Part shown: piece by piece, positions 21,917 to 33,268 of the stretch | How the letters are laid out: every line of letters starts with the position of its first letter | Numbering within the stretch: position 1 is the first letter of the stretch | Source of the DNA: Hawksworthiomyces lignivorus | Taxonomy: Eukaryota; Ascomycota; Sordariomycetes; Ophiostomatales; Ophiostomataceae | Reading direction: 5' to 3' | NCBI GenBank assembly: GCA_002917075.1 | Contig: NTMA01000116.1 | Location: 57,705 to 121,704 of the forward strand | DNA length: 64,000 nucleotides | Notes under the pieces: model-generated | What the model was told of the DNA's origin: nothing | The model's input: only the letters and a program-made list of their open reading frames with translations | The model's database searches: none | Position numbers and translations under genes: made by a program

Positions 21917-24147
21917 TTACCTTTTGCTCGGCTTTGCCGGCTTGCCTCCAATGAATGAAAGAAGGCCGGAGCCCGAGGACTTGGAGCCGCTTCCCTTCTT
22001 CTCCTTGTGCCTTGGCATCGGGTCGCCATTGACCACGTTAGCAACGCCTACGCCGCCACGTGGCATTGGCCCAGGTCGCATCATAGGCGGGACTTGTGCT
22101 GCCCAAGGCGGCCGTGGCGGTCCGGCACCGCCTGGGTGTGGCGCCATATGAGGCCGTCCGGGCATGGGCATAGCGCCGCGTGCCATGCCGGGGTGCATAT
22201 GGTGTCTTCCACCGACTGGAATCGGACCGCCCGGCATGGGACCCACGTGATTACGAAGCGGTGGCGTCTTGTCCATGGGCCACATGTGCATGGTGACGGA
22301 CCAATCTGGCTGGATGACCTTTTCCCAGATGGACGGCAAAATGATCTCTCCGTTTGGCCCGATCAGGTCGTAGTGTCCTTCTTGCACGTGCGGGCCGATG
22401 GCTTCAACTTGGACGAACGCTTGCTTGATGAGCTCTTCCATTCCCTGTTGGCGGAAAAAAAAAAATTAGTTACGCGTTGAGAAAATTAGACAAATGGCTT
22501 CCGTGCATCCGCTGGGGGGAAATTGACCAATGCAAAACATACCGTCCAAGTCTGGCACAGGTGGAAAGGGAAGCTGAATTTGCGACCCACGGCGTCCTTG
22601 AACTTGATAGGAAGCTTCTCTGCTTTTTTCGCATCCTCCTGGAGCTTCGCCTTGGTCTCCTCGACGATCTTCTCCTTCAGAGCTTTTTCTGCCTTCTTTT
22701 TCTCCTCCTCCGCAGCTTTAGCTGCTGCTTCCTTTTTCTGCTCCTCTTCAAGTTTCTTGCGGGCTTCGATCTCGGCCTTGAGTTTCGCCTCCTCCTCGAG
22801 CTTTTTACGCCATTCCATATCCTCTTTGACCTTCTTCTCTGCAGCCTCCTTGGCTGCCATTTCGGCTTTCAATTCCGCCGTAGCCTTGGCGCGTGCTGCG
22901 GCTTCTGCTGCTTCCATCTTGGCCTTGAGAGTAGCCTCAGCCACAGCAGCGATCTCGGCATCTCTCTTTTTGCGTTCCTCCTCGGCGCGGCGCTCGGCCT
23001 CCAATTTTAATCGCGTCTCCTGCTCAATACGCGCCACAGCCTCCGCCTGCTGTCTCTTCTTCTCCTCATCTGCCTTTCGGTCGGCTTCGATGCGTTCGCG
23101 CGCGATACGCTCCGCTTCCGCTTTTGCCCTCTCGAGCTCCTTCCTCTGCTCCTCTTTTGCCCTCTCGAGCTCTTTCCTATGCTCCTCTTGCTCCTTGCGA
23201 ACTTTCTCCATGCGCCGCTCAAACTCAAGTTCGTTTTGCTGGCGTAGCTGCTCCTGCAATTGCTTGTTCTTGATCTCCTCCTCCTTTTGTTTCTTTTCCG
23301 CCTGCAGAGCTTCCAGCTGCTTCTTCATAAGCTCCACTTCCGGATCCGGCTTCTTCTCCGCTGGTGGTGCAGGCGTGTGTGATGGGCCTGGGGCTTCTGT
23401 GGGGGGCGGCGGCGGGGGGTTTTGGAACATGTACTGAGGCATCGGCGGCCCGACCCCGTACGGAGCACCGCCATTGAAGAAATTGTTTTGGTATGGAACC
23501 ATGTCATAGTTGGGGCGCGGCTCGCCAAAAAAGTTGGCTCCTGCACCGGCTCCCATGGGCGCAAATGGGTTCTGCTGGTGGTGGTAGCTGCTGTAATGGA
23601 CCATCTGGCCCCCTCGCCCGGCATATGGGGGCGCATAGCCAACATGGCTCTGAGGGTAGTGGCTTTGGGGGGCTGGGGGACCGTAGAAGGCGCTGGAGTT
23701 TTGGGGTATGTAGCCACCACGCCCCCCATAGGCGTAGTCTTCGGATGGATCTGTGCTCATGATCGGCTGTGGTGCCGGCACAGTACGGTAAGCGAAGCCT
23801 TGTTGGCGCTGTGATCGGGAATGCCGCCGCGAAGCGCTTCGCACAGGAGCTTTATGCTGGTGGGCTTGGTTGTGGTACTCGGCGCTGGCCGAAGCAGAAT
23901 CTGAAGGCTCGACGTCGTCGTATTCGTCGGCCCAGGTATAATCGTCGTTTTCTTGCGATGAGTTGTAGTCGTCTTGAGAAGAAGATTCTTCGTCGGTTAA
24001 GGAATCTGATCGTCGGGAGGAGCCGGTGGACGGATGATCAGTGCGACTGGTGCGTATATGTCTGTATATGGTTGCAAACGATCAAAACCATGCTCTTTTG
24101 AACATAATAAAGAAAAAAAAACTTCGCAGTAAGCTGACTCACGACAT
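21917..24147 (-). CDS. Coiled-coil protein with ubiquitin-like (ULD-type) domain
   Basis: Three exons (24147-24143, 24061-22543, 22444-21917) make 684 codons (683 residues). The first coding exon is only five bases (ATG TC), then HIRTSRTDHPS follows. Residues 1-90 are Ser/Asp-rich, and about 90-225 are Gly/Tyr/Pro-rich. About 230-475 form a long Lys/Glu/Ala/Arg coiled coil. The ULD-like block runs about 486-565: KFKDAVGRKFSFPFHLCQTW, then (across intron 2) GMEELIKQAFVQVEAIGPHV and EGHYDLIGPNGEIILPSIWE. The tail is rich in Met, Pro and Gly. This ULD-type domain is widespread in filamentous ascomycetes, but I know of no established function. The stop TAA overlaps a possible donor (AG|GTAAGC), so a further 3' exon cannot be excluded. 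Confidence 0.82.
22445..22542 (-). other. ULD-protein second intron
   Basis: This intron splits the conserved domain: ..CQTWT|GMEELIKQ.. is restored only when GTATGT (22542) is joined to CCAACAG (22445). It is 98 bases, phase 0. Confidence 0.85.
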
Positions 24148-27100
24148 TGGAAATATTTGGGAAACAACACCATTCACTCTCGACAAGCTACGCTCAGAGG
24201 GCTGAAGCAGATTTGCCCATAAACGAGTAAGGGGGTGTGTGTATGTGTCAGAAACGCGCGTCACACTTGAGCACAGGAGTGCGATGGATTTGCGTGTTTT
24301 GCGATCGCGTGCGAAATTAAAATCGTTCAGAGAAGCACTGAAAATGCGTGCTGTTTTCTGAGGAAGCCAGGCAGAAAAAGGGGGTGAGCGATGAGCGGAA
24401 GAATCCTGGGGGAGGGGTTGTTTGTCGTCGCGTTTTCTTTGTTTAGTAGTGCGAGGAGAAGGGACGGCGCGCGGTCGTTGATAGCGTGCTTTGGCAGTCT
24501 CGACGGGACTGAAATGTTGCTGTGTGCTAAAGCGTGAGTAGCGTGTGGATTAGCGGGTGCGCCCGATAATTTCGTAAGCTTTCTGGCGGCAAGGGAGTCA
24601 GATAATGTTGGTCGGGTGACTTGGATGAGAAGAACCGTCAAACTGAGGTGGGCCAAAAAAAAAAAAAGGGCTGTGCTTGGGAGGAGGTAAGGGGATGATG
24701 GTATTTAAGGCGGTAAAGGTAAGGATGCGACAGGAAGAAATGCAATTCGTTGTAGGGCAGTGGGTAACCAGCGTGCATTTGCAGAGAGGAAAAGATTGCA
24801 TGTCACAAGCGATCGAGGGTAGATTTCCGTAGTGCGGCGAAGTTTCCAGACAATGAAAAAAGAGAGAAAAACAAAAAAGAGTGGGGAGGGAACGAGAAGG
24901 AAGGGGGCTAAGAGAGGGCATTGGGCGCAAAGGGGGCAATAGGGTGAACGCATTTCCATTGAGGCTGGGCCAGACCAGATGGGAGGGAAAGGCGGCGCTG
25001 TGCTTTTAGGGAGGATATGCGGTGAGGAAGTACGAGAGGGACGGGAAGAAAATAGAACCCAATTAACACGTACCGTGTACAGGACTAGTTGTCGCAACAG
25101 CGAAAGACTGCGTATGTGGGCGTGTTTTTCTCAACAGAGGGACGAGGTCAAGGGCGAGGAGCAAGACGAAGAAAGGAGGTGATCGCGGCGAGATGGACCA
25201 GCTCAGAATCAACCTTTCCTTCCCCCCTCTCGTCAATGTCTGCGGCGCTGAGAGAGACTGTGCTGGGGTATGGTGTCGACCTCCTCCTGTGGTAGGCAGA
25301 AGGGAACAAAGGGGAGAAAGAAGAAGAAACAAGAGCAAGGGGAAGGTGGGCGAGACGACGGTATATAACAGAAAGAGGGTGAATAGAACAAGAGCGGACG
25401 GCTGCCTTGGTAAGAGGATTATCCTCTTTGCTTCTGTTTTCTACGGTTTTCGTCGTGTTTGGTTACGGTGACTTCTGTCAGTCCCCCTCCAAGTTTCGGT
25501 CGGATTCGATGGGACGGAAAATCGCGAGTGGTCAGGGTGGTGGTCAACCGGCGCTGAGGGTCGTCGATTCGATCACTGGGGGGGTCTCGTTTACAATGGG
25601 CTAGACGCTAAATCGTCAGCTCGTGGAAAAAGAGGGGAGGGGTCCCATGTAAGGGCCTCTTTTTTTGGTTTCTCATAGTTTTTTTGCGCGGGACGGCAGA
25701 ACCCCGAAGGAGCACATCAGTTGTGCGGCGCAAAGAGGGAAGACAGAGTCTGTACACCAGAGCCCGTTGGGACGATGTTTGTGTCTCTGGCAATACACGC
25801 CAACACTTGACATGCAGGCAGTGACAGCATAGGGCATCAGGCAGGGCTCGCGATGGGACAACGAGCAGAAGAGACGAGAGAACACAGCTCAGCATCCCTG
25901 CCCCTCTGGACCCAACGGACAGCAGCAACTCTGCCAGCGAAAATGGGGTGTGATGAAGTGGGCGGATTCTGGCGGTGGGCGGGAATGGAAGGCCAAAGCG
26001 GCCTAGGCTCGATTTCCCAATTGTCATTTGTCTCCCACCGCCGCTACCACCATCTGCACCTCAATCGCCAAACCGACCGTTCCCAATGAAGGGAGAAGGA
26101 GCCTGACGAGAACGTGACCCTCCTTCTTCAGGCATTGGCCGTTCTAAACGACAGCCTCGTCGTCTTTCCTCGGCCGCCTTCTCTTGTGTTTATATCAATC
26201 TCATTTGTCGGCTGGGAAAGGCGACAGAACACCACTTGGCCTTCCAAAATAGGAAAAAGCGAGCAATCGCACAGAGGAGGGGAAGGGGAGGGAATAGGAC
26301 AAAGAGAGGGATGGACGGCATGACACCCTGGTGCAGATCTCATCGCTAGGCCAAACTTGTGGCCACCCTGTTCCTCATAGAGGGGAGATAATCTTCTAAA
26401 TGGGAAACAGTGCGGAAGAAGGAGGGGGTAAGGGGTGCTGAGCAGACCAAGGGAATGGCATATCGCTAATGCTATCGATTCTCAAAAGGACTCCGGAGGG
26501 GATCCACGCACAGAATCGTACCTTATTTTTTTTTCTCCTTGCGTTCTTTTTGCCGTCGAGAAGGTAGAGAGGAAGGACGCTCTTGTTACAGCCTTGAAAC
26601 GCCCCCTGTTGTTCGGTGTGGGTCGACAGGAAGACGGTAAGCGTGGGAAAGGCTGCGGATTTGGTGTGTGTGCGAATGCGTGGTCGATATAATATGGATG
26701 CGATATGCCCGAGTACGTAGTCTCTGCTCAGGGTGTTATGTGCGGCTAGTTTGGGATCGGCGTGTTTGGCAGACTACGGGCTGTTGTCACACTTAGGCTT
26801 TTCAGCGTAGAGTTGAGGCTCGCAAAGTTGGTCTTGTTGACGTCGGGAGGTTGAAACCAAAAGCTTGAAATTGGGGATGTTGTGAACAGCGTGGCAAATG
26901 TCGACTTTGGGCAGTTGGCTGTTTCCTATTTTGGTGCGGGAGATTCTTTCCTTACCAGAATTTTGGGTGCGAAAAGTGCAGAAGGTGCGATGAACGTGCG
27001 AACTGTCGTGGAAATGCCTCTTATAGCAATAAAAAAAAAAAGGAGTAGAAAAAAGAGGAGCGGAAAATAAAATAACAAAATAAATAAAAGAAACAAACAA

Positions 27101-29825
27101 CAAAAAATACGAGAGATAAATGCGAAACTGCAAGACGATTAGAGTCTTAAAAAAGCAATACAGCAATGCGGCAGCGTCGGGAGAATGATGGTATTTGTTT
27201 CTGCAGCTCTAATTTGGTCTTGATTACGAGCATATGGCGGTTGTGAGCGGTTGGCCGGACAAAACGCACCCGCTGGGCTAGGAGGGTGCAAAGGCGCTTG
27301 TTGCCAGACGGGACGGGCAGGTCGTTGCAAACGAGAGAAGAGCTGTTAAACCCGCTGTACGAGCGCGAGCAAACAGCAGTAGGCCTGGCCAGGTAATTAA
27401 AACTGTACCAAGAAAGACTGCTGCTGTTCGACCTGGACTGCTAGCAAAGGGATCTTCCCCTCCTTAATTAGCGTCCGTCTTCGTGCGGACAAGGCAGAGC
27501 AGCCATTCCGACTAATGCGGATCAGAGTGAATCAATCTTTGACGACAAAGACAGGCGGAGAAGAGCTTGATATAAGAGAATCCCGCCTTACACCGTTGAC
27601 CTTGCTACTGTTTATTACGAGCACATCTGATAAGCAGGGATTGACGTCGCAGTCCAGCCTTAAAAAGATATATGGCCACCGCAAGGGAGAGATGCGAAGC
27701 CATATGCAGAGTAGACTTGTCCACCCTTGGACTTTCTTTTGAAAGACATCGCCATGCATGCAGCATATCAAATCGAGAAAAATAGCGGGAGAAAGATACG
27801 AGGAATCGTGGATATCTTATATGATGTATTCCTTCCCTCTCTACATGTGCATGGTATCGCATTGTGAGCTATCTCATCTCATGTTCAGCGGAACAAGAAA
27901 AAACGTGAGTATGACAGGCGTTGTCCCCCTGCTACTTTGCCTATTCTAGACATGTTCAACACAGATGCGAAGAAGCGAAACGGAAGAGATGCATGGAACA
28001 TCAAGGAGAAGAAGAAGACGGCACGGGTATCCCTATTGTTTGGGAGGACCGAACCGAGATAACTTGGCTAGATGCTGCACAGCAATCAATACCGAAAAAA
28101 AACCTCTCGCGTCTGGCAATGTGCTCTTTTTCAACTTCATATGAATAAAAAAAAAAGGCTCGTCTGGTAACGAAAACAAGAACACCAGCAAAAGAGTCTG
28201 GACCGCGAACTGGCTGCTTGCTGGGCTGGCATTGGATAACAGAATACACCGCTGCAGGCTGGTTTGGAACGAACGAGGCACAGGCACAAGATCGAGATAT
28301 AGAGCGCACAGGTCGAACGGACATTGGCAGATACGCCGTCGCTGCTGCGAACGAGAGAGACGAGAAGGGCAACAATTGTGGAGAGGCAGCAGAAAGCGAG
28401 CTCCATTCGTAAAGACGAGGCGAGCCAGGAAGCGCAGGTCGTTCGTTGCGTCATCTCCACTTGGGGGCGAGCGAACCTCGACTCTGCCTCTTTTGCGCAG
28501 TGCTAGTCAGCTACCGTATTGAGATGCATATGTAGTACAGTGGCAATGCATCTTGCATCTCTGCAGTCGAGCATGCACGAGAGTGGCCCCCGATTGGGCA
28601 GACGACAGGAACCGTAAGGAAACTGGAAAACTGGGAGACGCAGGCTCGTTTTTGGTTTATCGGCCTTTTCTCCTGCGAGTTCGACGGCCACCCAATGCTC
28701 TTCCGTCTCCGGCCCCATCTCCTCTTTGAAGCTCTGGCAAAGAGGTCATTTGCCCGATAATAGAAAGAAAAAGCAACACAGCCCACGAAAAGAGCTTAGG
28801 AAAAAAAGACCCCACGGCGACCAAAAAAAAACGCCAAAACGCGACAAGACGGGAAAACCTTGTTGGATAAAAGAGGCATCGTCCTCTCTCTCTGCTGTTC
28901 AACGTCCCCTCTCTCTTTTACAAGAGACCCCCCTCCCCACTTACGTCTGCTCACCACTGGAGCCACGTCCCGGCGCCGTGTGCGGACACACAGCTCAACT
29001 GGTCGGGTCTGGCCAGCCCGCTTTTTCTGCCCAAAGAGGAGCACAGTTTGTACGTAGTATATACGTAAGATAGCAGGCACTGCTAGAGGGCCATGCCCCC
29101 GTACAACGCAGAAACCGGACAGCTCGTCCTGCCCAGGCAGGACTGCAGCAGAGAGAAGTAATGGAGACAACGGCGGCAAGGAAAAATGATGTTTCTCTAT
29201 GCTCTAAGTGCTATATATCCGGAGCGTGTATGCAAACGACAAGGTACATGATTACACCTTCACATACAGAGAGAGCTACAAGGTGTCGTTGTTTTTTGCC
29301 TTGGCCGCCTCGGGCATACAAGATACAGAACCCAACCAAGCCCAACGCCAACGCCAACATCAGCGCCAGCACCAACACCAGCGCCCAAATGCTTGTTGCT
29401 CCGTAGCAGACATCACCACTTTCTTCGCTGTCGCTCCTCTCGCGTGCCATGTTTCCACGGTTTGATTTCCCCTTTTCCTTTCTCCTATGCCGTGTCTCTC
29501 CGTCTAGCCCTCTTTCTCCCAAGCGTGCTCCTAGTTCCCTTTTCCCCCTTTCCCCCCTTCTCTTCCACAGCCATGCCGGCATGCTCGTCGGGTCACTGGA
29601 ATTTACATCATTACCTGTGCATCGTAGCAAGCGGCAAGACACGGGAGGCAAAAAGGCTGACGTAGAGACGGATATGGTAAGTAGAGAAAGATGTGCGAGG
29701 TAAGACCAGACTGGGGTGTAGAAATCCGCCCAATCCTACTGGCTTGCTCTTCTCTCCCACAAGAGCAAATAAAAATAAAGAGAAAAAAAAAAGGAAAAAA
29801 GAAATAATTAGGAAAAATTAAACCT
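24148..29825. other. 5.7 kb gene-poor block
   Basis: Apart from the promoter of the ULD gene on the left and the EMC2 3' flank on the right, I found no frame with the codon bias, length or motifs of the neighbouring genes. Open frames here are under 150 codons, low in G/C third positions, and match nothing I recognise. Composition alternates between purine-rich tracts (24840-25190, 25290-25400, 27030-27110) and mixed DNA. A degenerate CCAACGCC-type repeat lies at 29330-29392. Long untranslated leaders, non-coding transcripts or a small multi-exon gene remain possible. Confidence 0.4.
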
Positions 29826-31612
29826 TCACCGCACAACAGCCGCAGTCTCCTCAGACAGGAGCTCTCGCGCTGCAGCTACCTCGGCCTCATCATACCCGCA
29901 CCAGTGTGGCTCCTTAGCCGAGCTGCGCCGCACGATTTCTGATAGTTTTTCCGTGGCCAGCTGGCCCAACTTCTGCACGGTGATGCTGTCTGGCAAGGTG
30001 AACTCGCCTGGGTCGCTGTTGTTCTTTTTGGACCACTTGCCTGACTGTTTGAGGATAAATGAGGTGACCTGTTAGGTGAAGAAAAAAAGAAACTTGTCAG
30101 TTTTTTTTCTATGTTCTTGGTCTCGTTGACAGTATGTGTTGTAACCGTAGCAGCCAGCTACAGCAGAAGGGTACAACTCAGCAGCAGCGGCAGCAGCAGG
30201 AGAAAGAGGAGAGGAGCAGCAGAAATAGCGAAAGACATCTAGGGGATAAGTGCATTGGCGCGAGCGGAGGCCGCAGCTCGTGGCACAGAGCTGCACGCTT
30301 TTCTGCAGAGGACGCTTCTTGCTACTGCAGGTTTGTTGCTCATTTGGCGCTGCTCCTGCTGCCCTCTCTGGCTGCTTCGTTGATCCTTGCTGGCTGTGGG
30401 CCGGAGACGCAGCAGCTGCTGTCAGCCATGCAAAGTGGTGGAGTAAAAAAAATATCTTACGAGCTTAAGGCCGTAGTAGCCACGCAGGTAGTCATCGCAG
30501 AGCTCGATGCTCCGGCAGAACCGCTTCAGCGATTCAGCGGCGTACTTCTGTGCGGCCGCCTCGCCGCTGCCTGCAGACGTCGTCGCGGCCATGTATTCGA
30601 CTTCGCCTAAGCGAGCATGCACCTGTATAGAAGGAACAGCACAGTCAGGTCTCAGATCTCGTTCGTCTTCCATATTTTTTTTTTTTTTTTTTTTTTTTTT
30701 TGCGTGTGCCCCCTGCTGCCTTGCAGGCAGTGAGCCGGAGCGAGCAATTCAACGGGAAGGGAGAGCAAGACGCAAAGGGAAGAGGACACGAACATTCCAT
30801 GCGTTGGGCGCCAGCACCAACACCTCCTCTAGGGCATAAACGGCCTGCGCATACAAGCCCTGCGACAGGTATAGGTCAGATAGCTCAGACCACGCCTCAG
30901 CATCTGTGGGGGAAAAGTCGAGCAGGGCAATCAGCGCTGTCACAGCTTCAGGGATCCGCCCTAGCGACCGCAGGAGGGCGATCCGCCGTTTGTGGACGGG
31001 CTGGACACCGAAAAAAAAATCGATTAGCTGACTGGCCTTCATATTTATCATTCTCTTTCTCGATGTGTCTCTTCTGCGAGTCCGTTTCATGCACGAAAGT
31101 GGTTGCATGATAGGTGGAAGAGGGAGGAAGGCAAGAACGCATCCACCCCCATCCACCCCCCCTTCCCTCTTGGTCGAAAATGCCAAGGCATCTAGAACAC
31201 TTTGCAAATATATGCGAATATATAGAAAACCTACCACATTGGTATCGTTCTTCTCGAGGATGTCGTTGTAGCGCGCCAGAACGACCGCCAGCTCCTTGTC
31301 GTCGGCAGCCTCCGCCTCCGACACCAAGCCCTCGAGGGCCATGACCCGGTCGTTCTCCTTGCCGAACCGGTCCACCAGCCGGCGCAGACACTCCCGCGCC
31401 GACTCCAGGTCGCCGGTCCGCAGGCACGACAGCATTAGGTTCTCGTAGGTCGTCCATACCTCGGCCCGGTCCACAGGCGCGACGAGGGACTGCAGCGGCG
31501 ACGTGCTGGCAGTGCTGGGCAGGCGCTTGAGCACGGCCGGGGCGGTCTGTGCCAGCGCCAGCGCCTCGGCCGGCGTGAGGTGGCTCGGCGGGTGGAGGAG
31601 AGAGGGTGCCAT
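29826..31612 (-). CDS. EMC2: ER membrane protein complex subunit 2 (TPR protein)
   Basis: Four exons (31612-31235, 31000-30794, 30622-30461, 30068-29826), all joined in phase 0, give 329 residues. TPR-type helices include YENLMLSCLRTGDLESAREC, VHKRRIALLRSLGRIPEAV, and the strongly EMC2-like EAWSELSDLYLSQGLYAQ, followed by YALEEVLVLAPNAWNVHARL. The C-terminus (TSFILKQSGKW to the stop) is also of EMC2 type. EMC2 is the cytosolic TPR scaffold of the EMC insertase, which places tail-anchored and multipass proteins in the ER membrane. Intron 2 has an unusual GTTCGT donor and carries a 27-base T run (A run in the transcript). The gene is divergent from AP-3 delta. Confidence 0.9.
30675..30701. repeat. 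T27 homopolymer in EMC2 intron 2
   Basis: There are twenty-seven consecutive T on the plus strand, so A27 in the EMC2 pre-mRNA, within the intron spanning 30793-30623. Length polymorphism and sequencing error are likely here. Confidence 0.85.
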
Positions 31613-32408
31613 CTCGCAAGGAATCTGTTCTTGCTCGTATGCTTCCCCAGGAGGTGCTTCAATGGCGGAACGGCGGGAGATGGGATGGACGTTTGTCGGG
31701 TTGGCGATCCTAGGGGGTTAGAAGCTAAGATGAGCCTCGAAGCTGTTGCCGCGTTGTCATACACAAAGCACAGCTACTAATTAATTGTTATATTGCCAGG
31801 CCATTTCAGGTCAGTAGCCTGTCAGATAGGGGACAGAGGAGTGGTAAATTAGCGGTTCACCGCCTTCGCAGACGGCAGTAATTTCTTCCGTCTAAGCTCC
31901 AGGGCCGTGCGCATAAGGCCAATCGGCCGCTTAGATAGACAGTGCGCACTGTATTTCCGCGATCCGTGTGGGGTGCTGCTGCCCTCCCACTACAGCAGCA
32001 CCTGCCGTACCGCGTAGGGTATAATGACGAACGCTCTGCTCCCGTGCTTTGTCAACGCTTGGCCAACCTCACTCCCGGACCGGCACACGACATCTCTGGA
32101 GCTTCGTCTCTGCCTCCTTCGACCTCTGGGCATTGCACAAGGTCTCTGCTATTCGATTTTGACGTCGAAGCTCGGATCCCCCAAGATGCTGTCGCAGCCT
32201 ATCCCCTCTCGTTCGCCGGCTTCTTTCCTCTATCTCCGACCGACATTCTACCTCTCTTGAGAGAGGAGAGCACGCATCTTGTCGCTGCGGAGCTCCCCGT
32301 AAAAGAAACATATAATAATAATAAAAAAATAGGGCGACGTGCAGAGCAGAGCAGCAAGGAACATTGCAAAGTTGGCTGCTCTGACGGCGACCCATCTCTT
32401 CTGACAAG
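31613..32408. other. Divergent promoter region EMC2 / AP-3 delta
   Basis: This head-to-head gap is about 0.8 kb. The frame of AP-3 delta stays open leftward to about 31942, but it contains no in-frame ATG and no homology to adaptins, so it is taken as leader sequence. Confidence 0.5.
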
Positions 32409-33233
32409 ATGTGCGGTGTTTTCGGCTCCAGCGCCGTCATGCTGGTCCTCCCTTGCCCAGGACTGTTCTCTGCTGACAAGACGTACGATACAAAACAATA
32501 GGTTCGAGAAGTCGCTGCTGGACCTCATTCGAGGCCTCCGCCACCACAAGGGCAATGAGAAGGCGTACATCCAGAACTGCCTCAAGGAGTGCCGCGCCGA
32601 GGTGCGCAGCCAAGACATGGACCTCAAGGCTACGGCGCTGCTCAAGCTCGTCTACCTCGAGATGGTCGGCCACGACATGTCGTGGGCGTCGTTCCACGTG
32701 CTCGAGGTCATGTCGTCGCAGAAGCTGCACCAGAAGCGCATCGGCTACCTGGCGGCCGTGCAGAGCTTCCGCCCCGACACCGAGGTGCTGATGTTGGCCA
32801 CAAACCTGCTCAAGAAGGACCTAAGCGCCACCGCCCCGACCACCATCCAGCTGCCCATCTCCACCCTACCGCATATCATCACGCCCTCCCTAGCCCTCTC
32901 TGTCCTGCCCGACCTGCTGCCTCGGCTCACCCACTCCCACCGCGTCATCCGCAAGAAGACCATCGTCACCCTGTACCGCATGGCTCTCGTCTATCCGGAG
33001 ACCCTGCGCGCTGCCTGGCCCAAGATCAAGGAGCGCCTCATGGACCCGTCCGAGGACCCCAGCGTCACCGCCGCCATTGTCAACGTCATCTGCGAGCTGG
33101 GCTGGCGCCGCCCCCACGATTTCCTGCCGCTGGCCCCGCGGCTGTTTGAGCTCCTCGTCGATGGCGGTAATAACTGGATGGCCATCAAGCTCATCAAGCT
33201 GGTAAGAGATATTCCGACTTGCAATTTTCTGTT

Positions 33234-33268
<35 letters not shown>

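Noticed and set aside
31942..32501. N-terminal extension of AP-3 delta in the same open frame
   Set aside because: It contains no in-frame ATG, has no adaptin similarity, and its Ser/Pro/Leu/Cys-rich composition differs from the coding region that follows.
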